Shown: positions 9,222-17,751 of the stretch, in pieces
How positions within the stretch are numbered: position 1 is the first letter of the stretch
Layout of the letters: each line of letters opens with the position of its first letter
Source of the DNA: a virus
Virus record (IMG/VR): IMGVR_UViG_3300025840_000094
Span: 1-37,233 of that record
Reading direction: 5' to 3' (one strand)
DNA length: 37,233 nucleotides
Translations under genes and position numbers: made by a program
The notes under the pieces: generated by a model
Told to the model about the DNA's origin: nothing
The model's database searches: none
The model's input: the letters and a program-made list of their open reading frames with translations, nothing else

Positions 9222-9416
9222 TTAGATCAGTGGATTGGTATAAGCAAGGCAATCACTATCATCATCAAGAAAGTGACGGACAACCTCCAAAACATCCATG
9301 AATTGTTCGACATCATCACATTCAATGGTTTTTTCATTACCTTCACTAGAATAAAGATAAAACTTTCTCGCCATTGGATCGACAACACAGCGAGTTAGAT
9401 AATCCTGTTCAATCAT
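9222..9416 (-). CDS. Hypothetical acidic protein, 64 residues
   Basis: This small acidic protein is not recognised. It has a beta-rich start (YLTRCVVDPMARKFYLYSSEG) and a helix (DVEQFMDVLEVVRHFLDD). It is the first gene after the promoter at 9440-9468 and is separated from the Phd-like gene by 2 bases, so the two are probably co-translated. It shows no catalytic residues or fold expected of a Doc or RelE toxin, so it is unlikely to be the missing toxin partner. Confidence 0.65.
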   Translation of the reverse strand: MIEQDYLTRCVVDPMARKFYLYSSEGNEKTIECDDVEQFMDVLEVVRHFLDDDSDCLAYTNPLI

Positions 9417-9439
9417 TTGAATTCTATGAATACCTGTCT

Positions 9440-9468
9440 ATGATAGCACACATCTGATTGGGTGTCAA
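9440..9468 (-). promoter_or_regulatory. Sigma70-type promoter of the accessory cassette
   Basis: Minus strand TTGACA (9463-9468), 17 bases, TATCAT (9440-9445). It overlaps the stop of the beta-propeller gene and lies just upstream of the 64-residue gene (ATG 9416). A host-type early promoter in the middle of late structural genes implies the cassette is expressed on its own schedule. Confidence 0.65.
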
Positions 9469-10637
9469 TACCAAGATTGCCTCGTCTCATAAAAAGTCGT
9501 TTTATATGTCGATGGAGATGCTATGGATGCTATCATAAGTTGATGATCCCTATAATTCCGTGCATATCTCCTCGATGAGGATAATCCAAGAGCAGATATA
9601 TCAACACTAGTAGGGGTAGAAGCAGTTGATATGGACCAAGCAGTGGAAAGTTTATATTGATAAATGTAACCATCTCTCGCATAAGTATAAACATAATATC
9701 CATCATCACTAAACCAAAATGAATATATTTGACCCACACTCAACGTAGCGGCATTTAAAGTTCCGGAAAAACTAGGGGAACTGTAACCAATATTATATGC
9801 AGTATTTAAATTACTTTGAATTATTACATTTTCATATGTTCCTGGAGTACTTGAAGTTGTACGATTATACCGATATATTTTAGTTCCATCATCATTCCAG
9901 CAACAATCTTCACCATAAAGTGGTAACGATCCTTCACTCCATTGATTACAAAAATGGTACCATGGTTCTACACCAATAGCGTCAATATTAGAACTTTGAT
10001 TGGTGTGTCCAGTTAAAGTGGTATAAGACCAAGCTGAACTTGTGTCCCATACCATCATTATTGATCCACCTCGGGTTATATATGTCGACGCGTTGGAAAA
10101 TTGATACCTCACGAGTTCACCGAGCACTAATAGATGCCTACCATCTCTGGACCAAGCAACACTAGAGACTTGAGGATAAAATAAAATGTAATCAAAGACA
10201 GTATACCAATATCTCCATAAAATATTTCTATCAGAGTAGTCGATTCCACCGGACATAGATCCATTTTGATAAAGTTGTTTTATTTTAAATGAACCATATG
10301 CATTATAAAATGGTCCACTCAATATACCCACACCATTAATTAGGGTTTTTCCATTATATCCAAGGTCTGCACATAGTGGGTAATTGGATAAAGTAGATTG
10401 AATACTACTGAACGCTACCGACCAAATAAAATTTCGATAGTCTTTGCCATATTTTTTTCTAGTTACATTATCTTCTGGTCGATACATTCCAGATATAGAT
10501 CCTCTAAACTTATCTTTTGATCTATCAGAAATTTTTCCCAGAATTCCAGATGGAGTTTTTTCTAATTTTTGAACTCCTATTCTAGCAGTCCTTTGTGCAA
10601 GCGTTCCTGATGGAGTTCCTAAAAGACCTAATCTCAT
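9465..10637 (-). CDS. Beta-propeller-like virion/adhesin protein
   Basis: This 390-residue protein shows recurring blade-like motifs of the form W-S-x-D-G-x-x-h: SVAWSRDGRHLLVL, CCWNDDGTKIYRY and FWFSDDGYYVYTYARDGYIYQYKLSTAWSIS style blades (residues about 155-350), with GHT and MVWDTSSAWSY segments resembling WD-type strands. Such SDDGxxxYxxxxxxxIYQYxLSTAWDIS repeats suggest a beta-propeller. The N-terminal 70 residues are basic and could anchor it. It lies among fibre genes, so a receptor-binding tip protein is a reasonable inference, but no binding partner can be named. The ATG at 10637 follows the stop of the 121-residue gene by 5 bases. Confidence 0.65.
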   Translation of the reverse strand: MRLGLLGTPSGTLAQRTARIGVQKLEKTPSGILGKISDRSKDKFRGSISGMYRPEDNVTRKKYGKDYRNFIWSVAFSSIQSTLSNYPLCADLGYNGKTLINGVGILSGPFYNAYGSFKIKQLYQNGSMSGGIDYSDRNILWRYWYTVFDYILFYPQVSSVAWSRDGRHLLVLGELVRYQFSNASTYITRGGSIMMVWDTSSAWSYTTLTGHTNQSSNIDAIGVEPWYHFCNQWSEGSLPLYGEDCCWNDDGTKIYRYNRTTSSTPGTYENVIIQSNLNTAYNIGYSSPSFSGTLNAATLSVGQIYSFWFSDDGYYVYTYARDGYIYQYKLSTAWSISTASTPTSVDISALGLSSSRRYARNYRDHQLMIASIASPSTYKTTFYETRQSWY

Positions 10638-10642
10638 TTTAG

Positions 10643-11008
10643 TTAAGATATTTCTTCATATCCAATAGTTAATGAAATATTAGCAGTAGCTCTGGATGCT
10701 TGTATTGATACATTTTCTTGAACATAAAAATATGTTTCTTTTGTAGAAATAACCTGGGTAGAATCTGCTGGTACATCAATAGTATATGCCAAATAACATG
10801 TCGTAGAAGTGTTAGCATCGTATATTGCTACACTTACACTACCATCAGTAGTTCCACTTATATTAGCTGCAAAAATACTATTAATCTTAAATACTTTTCC
10901 ACTTGCACTGGCATTTGTTAATACACTTGCAAGCGATGTTGTAAGATTGGATGTTATATTTGTTTTTCCTATTATTGAAGATGGATTTCTAATATTTGGT
11001 GCTGTCAT
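10643..11008 (-). CDS. Small beta-sandwich-like virion protein, 121 residues
   Basis: This protein is rich in Ser, Thr, Ala and Ile with alternating hydrophobic strands and no membrane segment. Its second half (VSVAIYDANTSTT, TIDVPADSTQVISTKE, VQENVSIQAS, NISLTIGYEE) follows the same strand order as residues 40-110 of the 113-residue protein encoded at 13628-13969, suggesting distant paralogues. The role is probably a small fibre-associated or decoration protein (inference from neighbours). An AGGA ribosome site precedes the ATG, and a late-promoter-like AATAAATA lies 22 bases upstream. Confidence 0.7.
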   Translation of the reverse strand: MTAPNIRNPSSIIGKTNITSNLTTSLASVLTNASASGKVFKINSIFAANISGTTDGSVSVAIYDANTSTTCYLAYTIDVPADSTQVISTKETYFYVQENVSIQASRATANISLTIGYEEIS

Positions 11009-11029
11009 ACAGTAAATCCTATTATATTG

Positions 11030-11037
11030 TATTTATT
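11030..11037 (-). promoter_or_regulatory. Late-promoter-like AATAAATA
   Basis: Minus-strand AATAAATA lies 22 bases upstream of the ATG at 11008 and overlaps the stop of the 860-residue gene. It matches seven of eight positions of the T4 late consensus TATAAATA. Confidence 0.4.
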
Positions 11038-13618
11038 AAAAGAGCATTGATAATATAATAAGACTTACATCATCAGATCCTGCCAATCCTTGTGCTGATT
11101 GGATTCCTTGAAGTCCTTGAAGTCCTTGTCCTGCAAACTCACCGTCCAGTCCTTGTACGCCTTGTAGTCCTTGTACTGATTGAATTCCTTGAGTACCTTG
11201 ATCACCTTTATCACCTATCCCAATTCTTCCCTGAAGTCCTTGGGGTCCTTGGAGTCCTTGTCCTGCAAACTCACCATCGAGTCCTTGAGTACCTTGAGTA
11301 CCTTGAGTACCTTGAGCACCCTGTATTCCACTAATGTCTGCAAGTAGTGCTGTAACCGCCCAGTTATCCCCTAAACCAAAACCATCTACAGAAGTATTTG
11401 TGATGCTATATTGAGAATATCTTAAGTATACTCCACCAAAAGTTTTTACCTGAGTGGGAACATTTACAGAATAAAGTACCCAGTTAGCACTTGTATGATC
11501 AGTCACATCTACGCCGATTTCGGTGGGAGTGACGTAAAGGGGAGTCCATGCAGAACCATCATGAGAATATTCTAGATAAAAATCTTCACCAGCGGGTTCT
11601 GGGGCATCGCCCCAAGTATATCCACCCACACTCAAATAGAAATACATTGTGGTGACATATCTCAAATATACTCTCCCATCTAGTTCCACATGTCTAATAC
11701 CACTAGAAGGGAGAGCATTAAATTTAAATATAGAAGTACTTGAAGTGATGACATTACTTATTGTTGGCATTCCACTGGTCGATGAAACTGTAACGATATT
11801 AACACCATCCAGAATTAAACTATTATCAAAAGGATCAATTAAGGAATATGTAATAGCATTGGAATTTCCTACCGATCCTTGCAATCCTTGTGCGCCTTGA
11901 TTGCTAAGACCTTGAAGACCTTGAAGACCTTGAAGACCTTGGTTACCTTGAAGACCTTGGTTACCTTGAGCACCCTGATTACTTAAACCTTGAACACCTT
12001 GAGATCCAGTAAACTGGGCAAGAATAGATGTACAAGCCCAGTTATCATAGATACCTCCAGTATGGGTTTTTTGTATTAGTCTTAAATATACGCCACTGTA
12101 AACTTTTGCTCCCAATGGAACCTCAAATTCAAATAATGTCCATTGTGCAGCAGATGCGGCCGTGATTATATCAGATCCAATTTGTGTCCATGTAGAACCA
12201 TCAACAGAATATTCTAATTCTAGAAAATCTGAAGATTCTGGTATGTCTCCCCAATTGGTGTTATCTGCTTTAGATATGTAAAAAATTAAGTCTTGAACTT
12301 TAGTAAGATATATCCTAGAATCGGATTGCACATATCTATCGACATTTGCAGCATTTCCAGTAAATACAAATATTGGAGTGTTTAACGGAACTTCAGAACT
12401 GGATGGCATACCAGTAACTGCAGATGGTGTAGTTAAACTGATACCACTTGTTAATAATGAGTCTGATTCATCTGCATCTATAATTGCATAACTGATTGCA
12501 TTTTTTCCACCTTGCAATCCTTGATTACCTTGCAATCCTTGATTGCTTTGCAATCCTTGGAGTCCTTGTAATCCTTGGAGTCCTTGCGATCCTTGCCAAC
12601 CTTTACCTTGTACTCCCTGTAGTCCTTGAAAACTTTGAGTACCTTGAGAACCCTGGTGACTTAAACCTTGCAATCCTTGGAGTCCTTGATCACCTTGTAG
12701 ACCTTGAATTCCTTGGAATCCTTGACTTCCTCTAGTTCCCTGGTGACTTAGACCTTGATTACCCTGCAGACCCTGGACACCTTGATCACCAACGCCCTGC
12801 AGACCTTGAAACCCTTGACTTCCTCTAGGTCCTTGAACACCTTGACTACCTCTAATTCCCTGAGCACCAAGAGAAGAATAAACTTGCCAAGTTGAATTTG
12901 CTGGTGTTGAACTATCATATTCGTAAATAATATCTAAAATTGTATTACCAATATCTACAGTTAGATTTTCAGAATATCCCTCAAGTTTAGATCCATTTCT
13001 ACCAATTATTAAATTTGTCGTTTTCCAATCGCCTCCATCAGCAATTCTGACAACTTCTCCGCCAGAAGGTGAAGATGGTAATGTTAGTGTAAATGATCCT
13101 CCAGTAGTGTCTGCTATTATCTGATCACCATCAGACATTGTATAATTTGATGTTTTTCTTGTCCATGCAGCAGCACTTCCACTGAGTCCTTGACTACCCT
13201 GAACACTCAGACCTTGAGTGCCCTGAACACTTAGACCTTGAAGTCCTTGAACACCTTGATTACTTAAACCTTGTGTTCCTTGTCTACCCTGCAATCCATC
13301 TTGACCATCAATGGCAATACCATCTTGCCCCTTTATTCCTTGTAGTCCTTGTGTACCTTGAAATCCTTTAATATCATTTAATTCTACCCAATATCTACTT
13401 CCAGTCTTACCACCAGAATCTTCTGGTACACTTACTAGAACATAAGTTTCTGCTGGTAATGGACTACTTGGATATGGATTGTTGATGGTAGAGCCAACAC
13501 CAATCTTAGGATCACCTAAATCTGGTTCTGCTTGCTCTAAACCAAGAAAATCATATCTGTCAGATGTTATTCCTGTCGGACCAAATTTTCTTACTCTTCC
13601 AGAACTATATTTTGCCAT
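11036..13618 (-). CDS. Collagen-like fibre protein with duplicated beta-sandwich domains
   Basis: This 860-residue protein alternates GXQ collagen-like stretches with globular domains. After a 90-residue N-terminal part come GXQ triplets (GLQGIKGQDG, GTQGLSNQGVQG), a beta domain at about 147-250, a long GXQ stretch, then two related domains at about 371-538 and 584-763. These share NAI(S/T)Y, GMP, YLR and DNWA motifs and are joined and flanked by GXQ repeats. The shared ending, where YLR is followed by a DNWA segment, resembles jelly-roll domains that bind sugars or calcium (inference). GXQ stretches are expected to form a trimeric triple helix. Likely a tail fibre or whisker-like adhesin. 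Confidence 0.75.
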   Translation of the reverse strand: MAKYSSGRVRKFGPTGITSDRYDFLGLEQAEPDLGDPKIGVGSTINNPYPSSPLPAETYVLVSVPEDSGGKTGSRYWVELNDIKGFQGTQGLQGIKGQDGIAIDGQDGLQGRQGTQGLSNQGVQGLQGLSVQGTQGLSVQGSQGLSGSAAAWTRKTSNYTMSDGDQIIADTTGGSFTLTLPSSPSGGEVVRIADGGDWKTTNLIIGRNGSKLEGYSENLTVDIGNTILDIIYEYDSSTPANSTWQVYSSLGAQGIRGSQGVQGPRGSQGFQGLQGVGDQGVQGLQGNQGLSHQGTRGSQGFQGIQGLQGDQGLQGLQGLSHQGSQGTQSFQGLQGVQGKGWQGSQGLQGLQGLQGLQSNQGLQGNQGLQGGKNAISYAIIDADESDSLLTSGISLTTPSAVTGMPSSSEVPLNTPIFVFTGNAANVDRYVQSDSRIYLTKVQDLIFYISKADNTNWGDIPESSDFLELEYSVDGSTWTQIGSDIITAASAAQWTLFEFEVPLGAKVYSGVYLRLIQKTHTGGIYDNWACTSILAQFTGSQGVQGLSNQGAQGNQGLQGNQGLQGLQGLQGLSNQGAQGLQGSVGNSNAITYSLIDPFDNSLILDGVNIVTVSSTSGMPTISNVITSSTSIFKFNALPSSGIRHVELDGRVYLRYVTTMYFYLSVGGYTWGDAPEPAGEDFYLEYSHDGSAWTPLYVTPTEIGVDVTDHTSANWVLYSVNVPTQVKTFGGVYLRYSQYSITNTSVDGFGLGDNWAVTALLADISGIQGAQGTQGTQGTQGLDGEFAGQGLQGPQGLQGRIGIGDKGDQGTQGIQSVQGLQGVQGLDGEFAGQGLQGLQGIQSAQGLAGSDDVSLIILSMLF

Positions 13619-13627
13619 TTATCTTTA

Positions 13628-13969
13628 TCACTGTTTAGCAGTTTCAAGTACACTTAATACAATATTCAATTTATTATCTTCACTCGCTTCTATTTTAAAA
13701 ATATCATTACTCTCTAAAACTAATCTCCCATCACTAACAACATAATATGAATCATTTGCAGGAATAGGAACATCGTTAGCTAATTTAAAATCTCCACCAG
13801 AAATTCTAGAATGATATGCAGTTACTGATGCTACACCCGTGGAAGTATTTGTTACTTGACTTAACACTACAATTGTTGCAACACCAGTTGGACAAGTATA
13901 GATACCCGAATTTGTTGTTGTTAGGTTATGTCTTATTGTTTTAAACCTATTAAGAGGTATCTGTGCCAT
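13628..13969 (-). CDS. Small beta-rich virion protein, 113 residues
   Basis: This 113-residue protein begins MAQIPLNRFKTIRHNL and continues with alternating beta strands (ATIVVLSQV, ASVTAYHS, VPIPANDSYYVVSDGRLVLES, LNIVLSVLE). It has the look of a small beta-sandwich virion protein. The strand order after VPIPAND matches the 121-residue protein at 10643-11008. It sits between two collagen-like fibre genes with gaps of 1 and 9 bases, so it is probably co-expressed with and attached to them. The exact function is unknown. Confidence 0.7.
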   Translation of the reverse strand: MAQIPLNRFKTIRHNLTTTNSGIYTCPTGVATIVVLSQVTNTSTGVASVTAYHSRISGGDFKLANDVPIPANDSYYVVSDGRLVLESNDIFKIEASEDNKLNIVLSVLETAKQ

Positions 13970-13970
13970 A

Positions 13971-16900
13971 TTATCCTAATGCTATAATAAGTGGAGTTAC
14001 TGTATTTAATAGACTTTGATTGAATGCTCTTCCAGAAATAGTTCCTGTAAGTTGATTTACTGTAAGGTCTGGTCCAATTCTAAAATTACCAGATTGATTT
14101 GTTCCAGTAAATATAATTTTTCCTCCATTTTGCATTACAAATTCATTATCTGGAATAGTAACACCACCTAAAGCAGGTTTGGCAGTATTAATATTTGTAC
14201 CACTTCCAACCCATTCTAAAGATATCGTAGTTGCAAGTTGTAAACTTACTCTTGTGAAGTAAACTGTAGAACCAGCACCTACTGTATTATTTAGATTCTG
14301 TTGTAGAATAACAGTGCTAATACCAACTGATGGTAATGTTGCACTTTCTATTCCATAATAAAGAGGATATCTTTTAATCGCAAATGAAAGTCCACTTCCA
14401 CCATTTTGTGTAACTACCGTGGATGGCGTTGAAAGATATTGAGATCCTCCATTAATTACATCTATAGAAGTTACTTTTCCAAAAGAATCCACATTTGCAG
14501 ATAATTCTGCAGTAATTCCATTAGGTCCTGTTGGATCAGCAACTAAAATTGTTGGTGGATTTTCTTGAGAATATCCAGAACCACCATCCAAAATTTCTAC
14601 AGACTGTATTTCATAATATAATGTATCAAAATAAATTGCTTGTCCATCATAAGGTCTATTGGTACCAATTCCAGAGATTGTTACAGTATCTGGAGTATTT
14701 CCATTAGCATCAACTTCAGATACAACTTTTCCAGTATATCTATAAATTGATCTCGAATATTCATCACCTACACCATCAGAAACAAGTCCCTTATTGCCAA
14801 AAGAACTGTTGGAGTTTGTAATATCACACTGTCCACCCCCAGTTGCCCAATGCCCAATATCATTACAAATAGTAAATAAAGAAACTAATTGGGCATATGC
14901 ACCATTTGAAATTGAAACGCCAATTCCATTTTGATTATATTGTGTATAAGAGTCTACTGACATAGTACCAGTAACGCCAATGTCGCGTTTATCACCGGGT
15001 TCTGCATGAAAACCATCAACTTTCATACCAATACTGTTACCAATAAAGTTGGTGCAGTTTCTTATGTATGGCCCTTGTGTAATTGGTCCGACTCCTGGAG
15101 AATATGTACTTCCACCAATTTTACTGCTTGAAAAATTATTGTTAGATTGCCCATCATAGTCTGCAGGATATGTTGTATTAATTCCAGATCCATTTATTCC
15201 ATCTCTAATAATGGTTGTAACAACACCAACACATGAGTAAATTGCAGAAACTACATTTACACAACCATTAAGACCATTATTATGACCAGTAATTGGATCT
15301 GGTTGCGTTGACAGATCTCTTACTTGAGTATGTTCTTGTTGATAATTTTCTAATTTTTGTATTTGTCCACCAGAAACATAAGTATGTGGTAAAGTTGATT
15401 GACCAACAATTACATCAAAAGTATTATTGTCAACGATATTATGAACTGGGAAATTATAACCATATGCTCCAGATGGATATATTACTGTTCCTGGACCAGA
15501 TGGACAAGTAAATCCAAGACCAGTTATTTTAACTGGATCATCTTTTGATAAATCGTGACTTGTTGCTTCAATTCTTACTATTCCAGTACTGTTATCATAA
15601 GATGCGGTAGTAATAGCAACTGGACTACCAGATAGTTTACCTGCCCAAATAGCATTGTTTATTACAGATCTTGCAATGTCAGCAGCATATCGCATAGCAT
15701 CAATAGTCTCAGTTTTAACACCAACAATATGCTGTAAAGCTCCTGCTTCAGTATAATAAGATTTTCCTGCACCAACACACTTTGAATTTCCACCCCTAGT
15801 TATGTCATGACAAACTGCACTAAAAACAGATCTAATATCTTCTGCACAATTTTTAGTTGTTGCAGAATTCATTGAAAATCCTGGGTAGTCACTACTGTTT
15901 AAATATGATACTGTTTCATTGGAAATAAACTCAAGATTCATTCGAATCATTCTTGCACCATCAAAGAATCTATCTGATGAGACGCCTGCAAGAGGTTGGA
16001 ATGCAATCACAGATGCACCATTAGTAGATTCTGGGCCAATAAAACTTAAATCTGTAATATGACAACCATTATTTACATGGAATAAATCGGATCCAGAATT
16101 TTGTGGTGTTACAATACAGTTTCTAAGTTCTGTTCCCTCAACAGATACAGTTTTATTTAATACTACAGGATTATTCTCAACATATACTCCAGGAAACACT
16201 TTGATTGTATCACCAGTGCTTGCAATTCCTGCAGCATTTTTAATTGTTTTCTTTGGATGATTTTCTGCTAATCCAGTGTTTGAATCATCTCCATTTTGAG
16301 AAACATAGATAGTCTTTCCAACTGGTCTATAAGAAGTTACTGTTACTCTACCCTTACCATTTGTGGGATCTAGATCAATACCAATTCCAGAGACTAATTG
16401 AGTAACAATACCAACAAGATTTACACCATCACCATAATAAGAATCTGCAGTTGCAATTCCACTTACTGTTAGTGTAACTGTATTAAGTCCCACTTTAGCA
16501 AGATCTGCAGTTCCAACACCAAGACTTCCAGTGGCGGGTAAAAATACTAATTTCTCAGAAGCAATTGCTATTGATGCTATGCCACTAACAGTTTCAGTGA
16601 CTGTTGACAATCCAACAAATAACTTTGTTCCTAATTCATTATTATCATCAACTAGTAGATCTGCTCCAGCGCCTTTTACACCTTGAAGACCTTGAAGACC
16701 TTGGTTACCTTGAAGACCTTGAACAGATAAACCTTGCAGACCTTGATTACCCTGTACACCTTGATTACTTAAACCTTGATTACCTTGATTACCTTGAGTT
16801 CCCTGTGTACCTTGGAAACTTTGCGTACCTTGATTACCTTGAAGACCTTGAACAGATAAACCTTGCAGACCTTGGTTACCTTGAAGACCTTGAACAGATA

Positions 16901-17750
16901 AACCTTGAAGACCTTGAAGTCCCTGAGGACCTTGACTACCTTGTGAACCTACTCCCTGTAGTCCTTGAAGTCCTTGGAAACTTTGAGTACCTTGAGAACC
17001 TTGGTTACTTAAACCTTGCAATCCTTGGAGTCCTTGGAGTCCTTGTGTACCTTGGAAACTTTGAGTACCTTGGTTACCTTGAGTACCTTGGTTACCTTGG
17101 AGTCCTTGGAGTCCTTGGTTACCCTGATTACCTTGCAGACCTTGGAGTCCTTGGTTACCCTGATTACCTTGCAGACCTTGGAGTCCTTGGGTTCCTTGGA
17201 AATCATTGACTGGCCCCTGAAGACCTTGAAGACCTTGGAAACTTTGCGTACCTTGATTACCTTGAGTACCTTGAAGACCTTGATTACCTTGAAGACCTTG
17301 ATTACCTTGGAAACTTTGCGTACCTTGAGAACCTTGATTACTTAAACCTTGTAATCCTTGTGTACCTTGAAAACTTTGAGTACCTTGAGAACCTTGGTTA
17401 CTTAGACCTTGATTACCCTGCAATCCTTGAACAGATAAACCTTGTGTACCTTGAAAGTTACTTAATGGTCCAATAACACCCTGAACACCCTGGGATCCAA
17501 CACCCTGCATTCCCTGACGACCTTGTAATCCCTGTCTACCTTGAGTTCCTTGGAAGTTACTTAAAGGTCCTACAGCACCTTGAAGACCACCACCACCGCT
17601 TCCAGTGCCAAGTTTGTCACCAGTTTCGCCTACTATAGCATCACCATATACAACAATTCCTTGCCAAAAAGTTGCCTTTTCATTAAAATGTGCTTCTTTT
17701 CCAAATACTGTTGATTTATCAGGATCTGGTATCTGAGGTGTTTCTGCCAT
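13971..17750 (-). CDS. Collagen-like / beta-helix fibre protein, 1259 residues
   Basis: Residues about 55-360 are almost pure G-X-Q triplets (X = Leu, Asn, Thr, Val, Ser), a collagen-like stem. Near residue 480 a DUF1565-type start appears (YVSQNGDDSNTG, then HPKKTIKNAAG and GDTIKVFPGVYVEN), typical of right-handed beta-helix adhesins, with glycine-rich beta structure to about 1000. Near 1090-1150 are GGSGYSQENPPTILV-type beta repeats. The extreme C-terminus is beta-rich. A trimeric host-binding fibre or baseplate-attached spike is inferred. The gene lies 1 base after the spike gene, at the junction of the hub and fibre modules. Confidence 0.75.
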   Translation of the reverse strand: MAETPQIPDPDKSTVFGKEAHFNEKATFWQGIVVYGDAIVGETGDKLGTGSGGGGLQGAVGPLSNFQGTQGRQGLQGRQGMQGVGSQGVQGVIGPLSNFQGTQGLSVQGLQGNQGLSNQGSQGTQSFQGTQGLQGLSNQGSQGTQSFQGNQGLQGNQGLQGTQGNQGTQSFQGLQGLQGPVNDFQGTQGLQGLQGNQGNQGLQGLQGNQGNQGLQGLQGNQGTQGNQGTQSFQGTQGLQGLQGLQGLSNQGSQGTQSFQGLQGLQGVGSQGSQGPQGLQGLQGLSVQGLQGNQGLQGLSVQGLQGNQGTQSFQGTQGTQGNQGNQGLSNQGVQGNQGLQGLSVQGLQGNQGLQGLQGVKGAGADLLVDDNNELGTKLFVGLSTVTETVSGIASIAIASEKLVFLPATGSLGVGTADLAKVGLNTVTLTVSGIATADSYYGDGVNLVGIVTQLVSGIGIDLDPTNGKGRVTVTSYRPVGKTIYVSQNGDDSNTGLAENHPKKTIKNAAGIASTGDTIKVFPGVYVENNPVVLNKTVSVEGTELRNCIVTPQNSGSDLFHVNNGCHITDLSFIGPESTNGASVIAFQPLAGVSSDRFFDGARMIRMNLEFISNETVSYLNSSDYPGFSMNSATTKNCAEDIRSVFSAVCHDITRGGNSKCVGAGKSYYTEAGALQHIVGVKTETIDAMRYAADIARSVINNAIWAGKLSGSPVAITTASYDNSTGIVRIEATSHDLSKDDPVKITGLGFTCPSGPGTVIYPSGAYGYNFPVHNIVDNNTFDVIVGQSTLPHTYVSGGQIQKLENYQQEHTQVRDLSTQPDPITGHNNGLNGCVNVVSAIYSCVGVVTTIIRDGINGSGINTTYPADYDGQSNNNFSSSKIGGSTYSPGVGPITQGPYIRNCTNFIGNSIGMKVDGFHAEPGDKRDIGVTGTMSVDSYTQYNQNGIGVSISNGAYAQLVSLFTICNDIGHWATGGGQCDITNSNSSFGNKGLVSDGVGDEYSRSIYRYTGKVVSEVDANGNTPDTVTISGIGTNRPYDGQAIYFDTLYYEIQSVEILDGGSGYSQENPPTILVADPTGPNGITAELSANVDSFGKVTSIDVINGGSQYLSTPSTVVTQNGGSGLSFAIKRYPLYYGIESATLPSVGISTVILQQNLNNTVGAGSTVYFTRVSLQLATTISLEWVGSGTNINTAKPALGGVTIPDNEFVMQNGGKIIFTGTNQSGNFRIGPDLTVNQLTGTISGRAFNQSLLNTVTPLIIALG
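16670..17585 (-). repeat. 9-bp periodic DNA encoding GXQ collagen-like triplets
   Basis: About 900 bp of degenerate 9-bp (three-codon) units, visible on the plus strand as ccttgaaga / ccttggtta variants, encode Gly-X-Gln triplets. Long blocks recur almost exactly (for example two adjacent copies near 17101-17190), indicating slippage or unequal crossover. The periodicity leaves other frames open, producing spurious ORFs on both strands. Confidence 0.9.
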
Positions 17751-17751
17751 A

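Noticed and set aside
16604-17345. Long open frames on the plus strand, and a second minus-strand frame, rich in Leu/Asp/Glu or Lys/Ser repeats
   Set aside because: They arise from the 9-bp periodicity of the GXQ-coding DNA, which keeps all frames free of stops; composition is purely repetitive and no ribosome sites are present.
16670-17585. The 9-bp repeat block considered as a CRISPR array
   Set aside because: There are no unique spacers, the unit is three codons long, and it is in frame within a protein gene.
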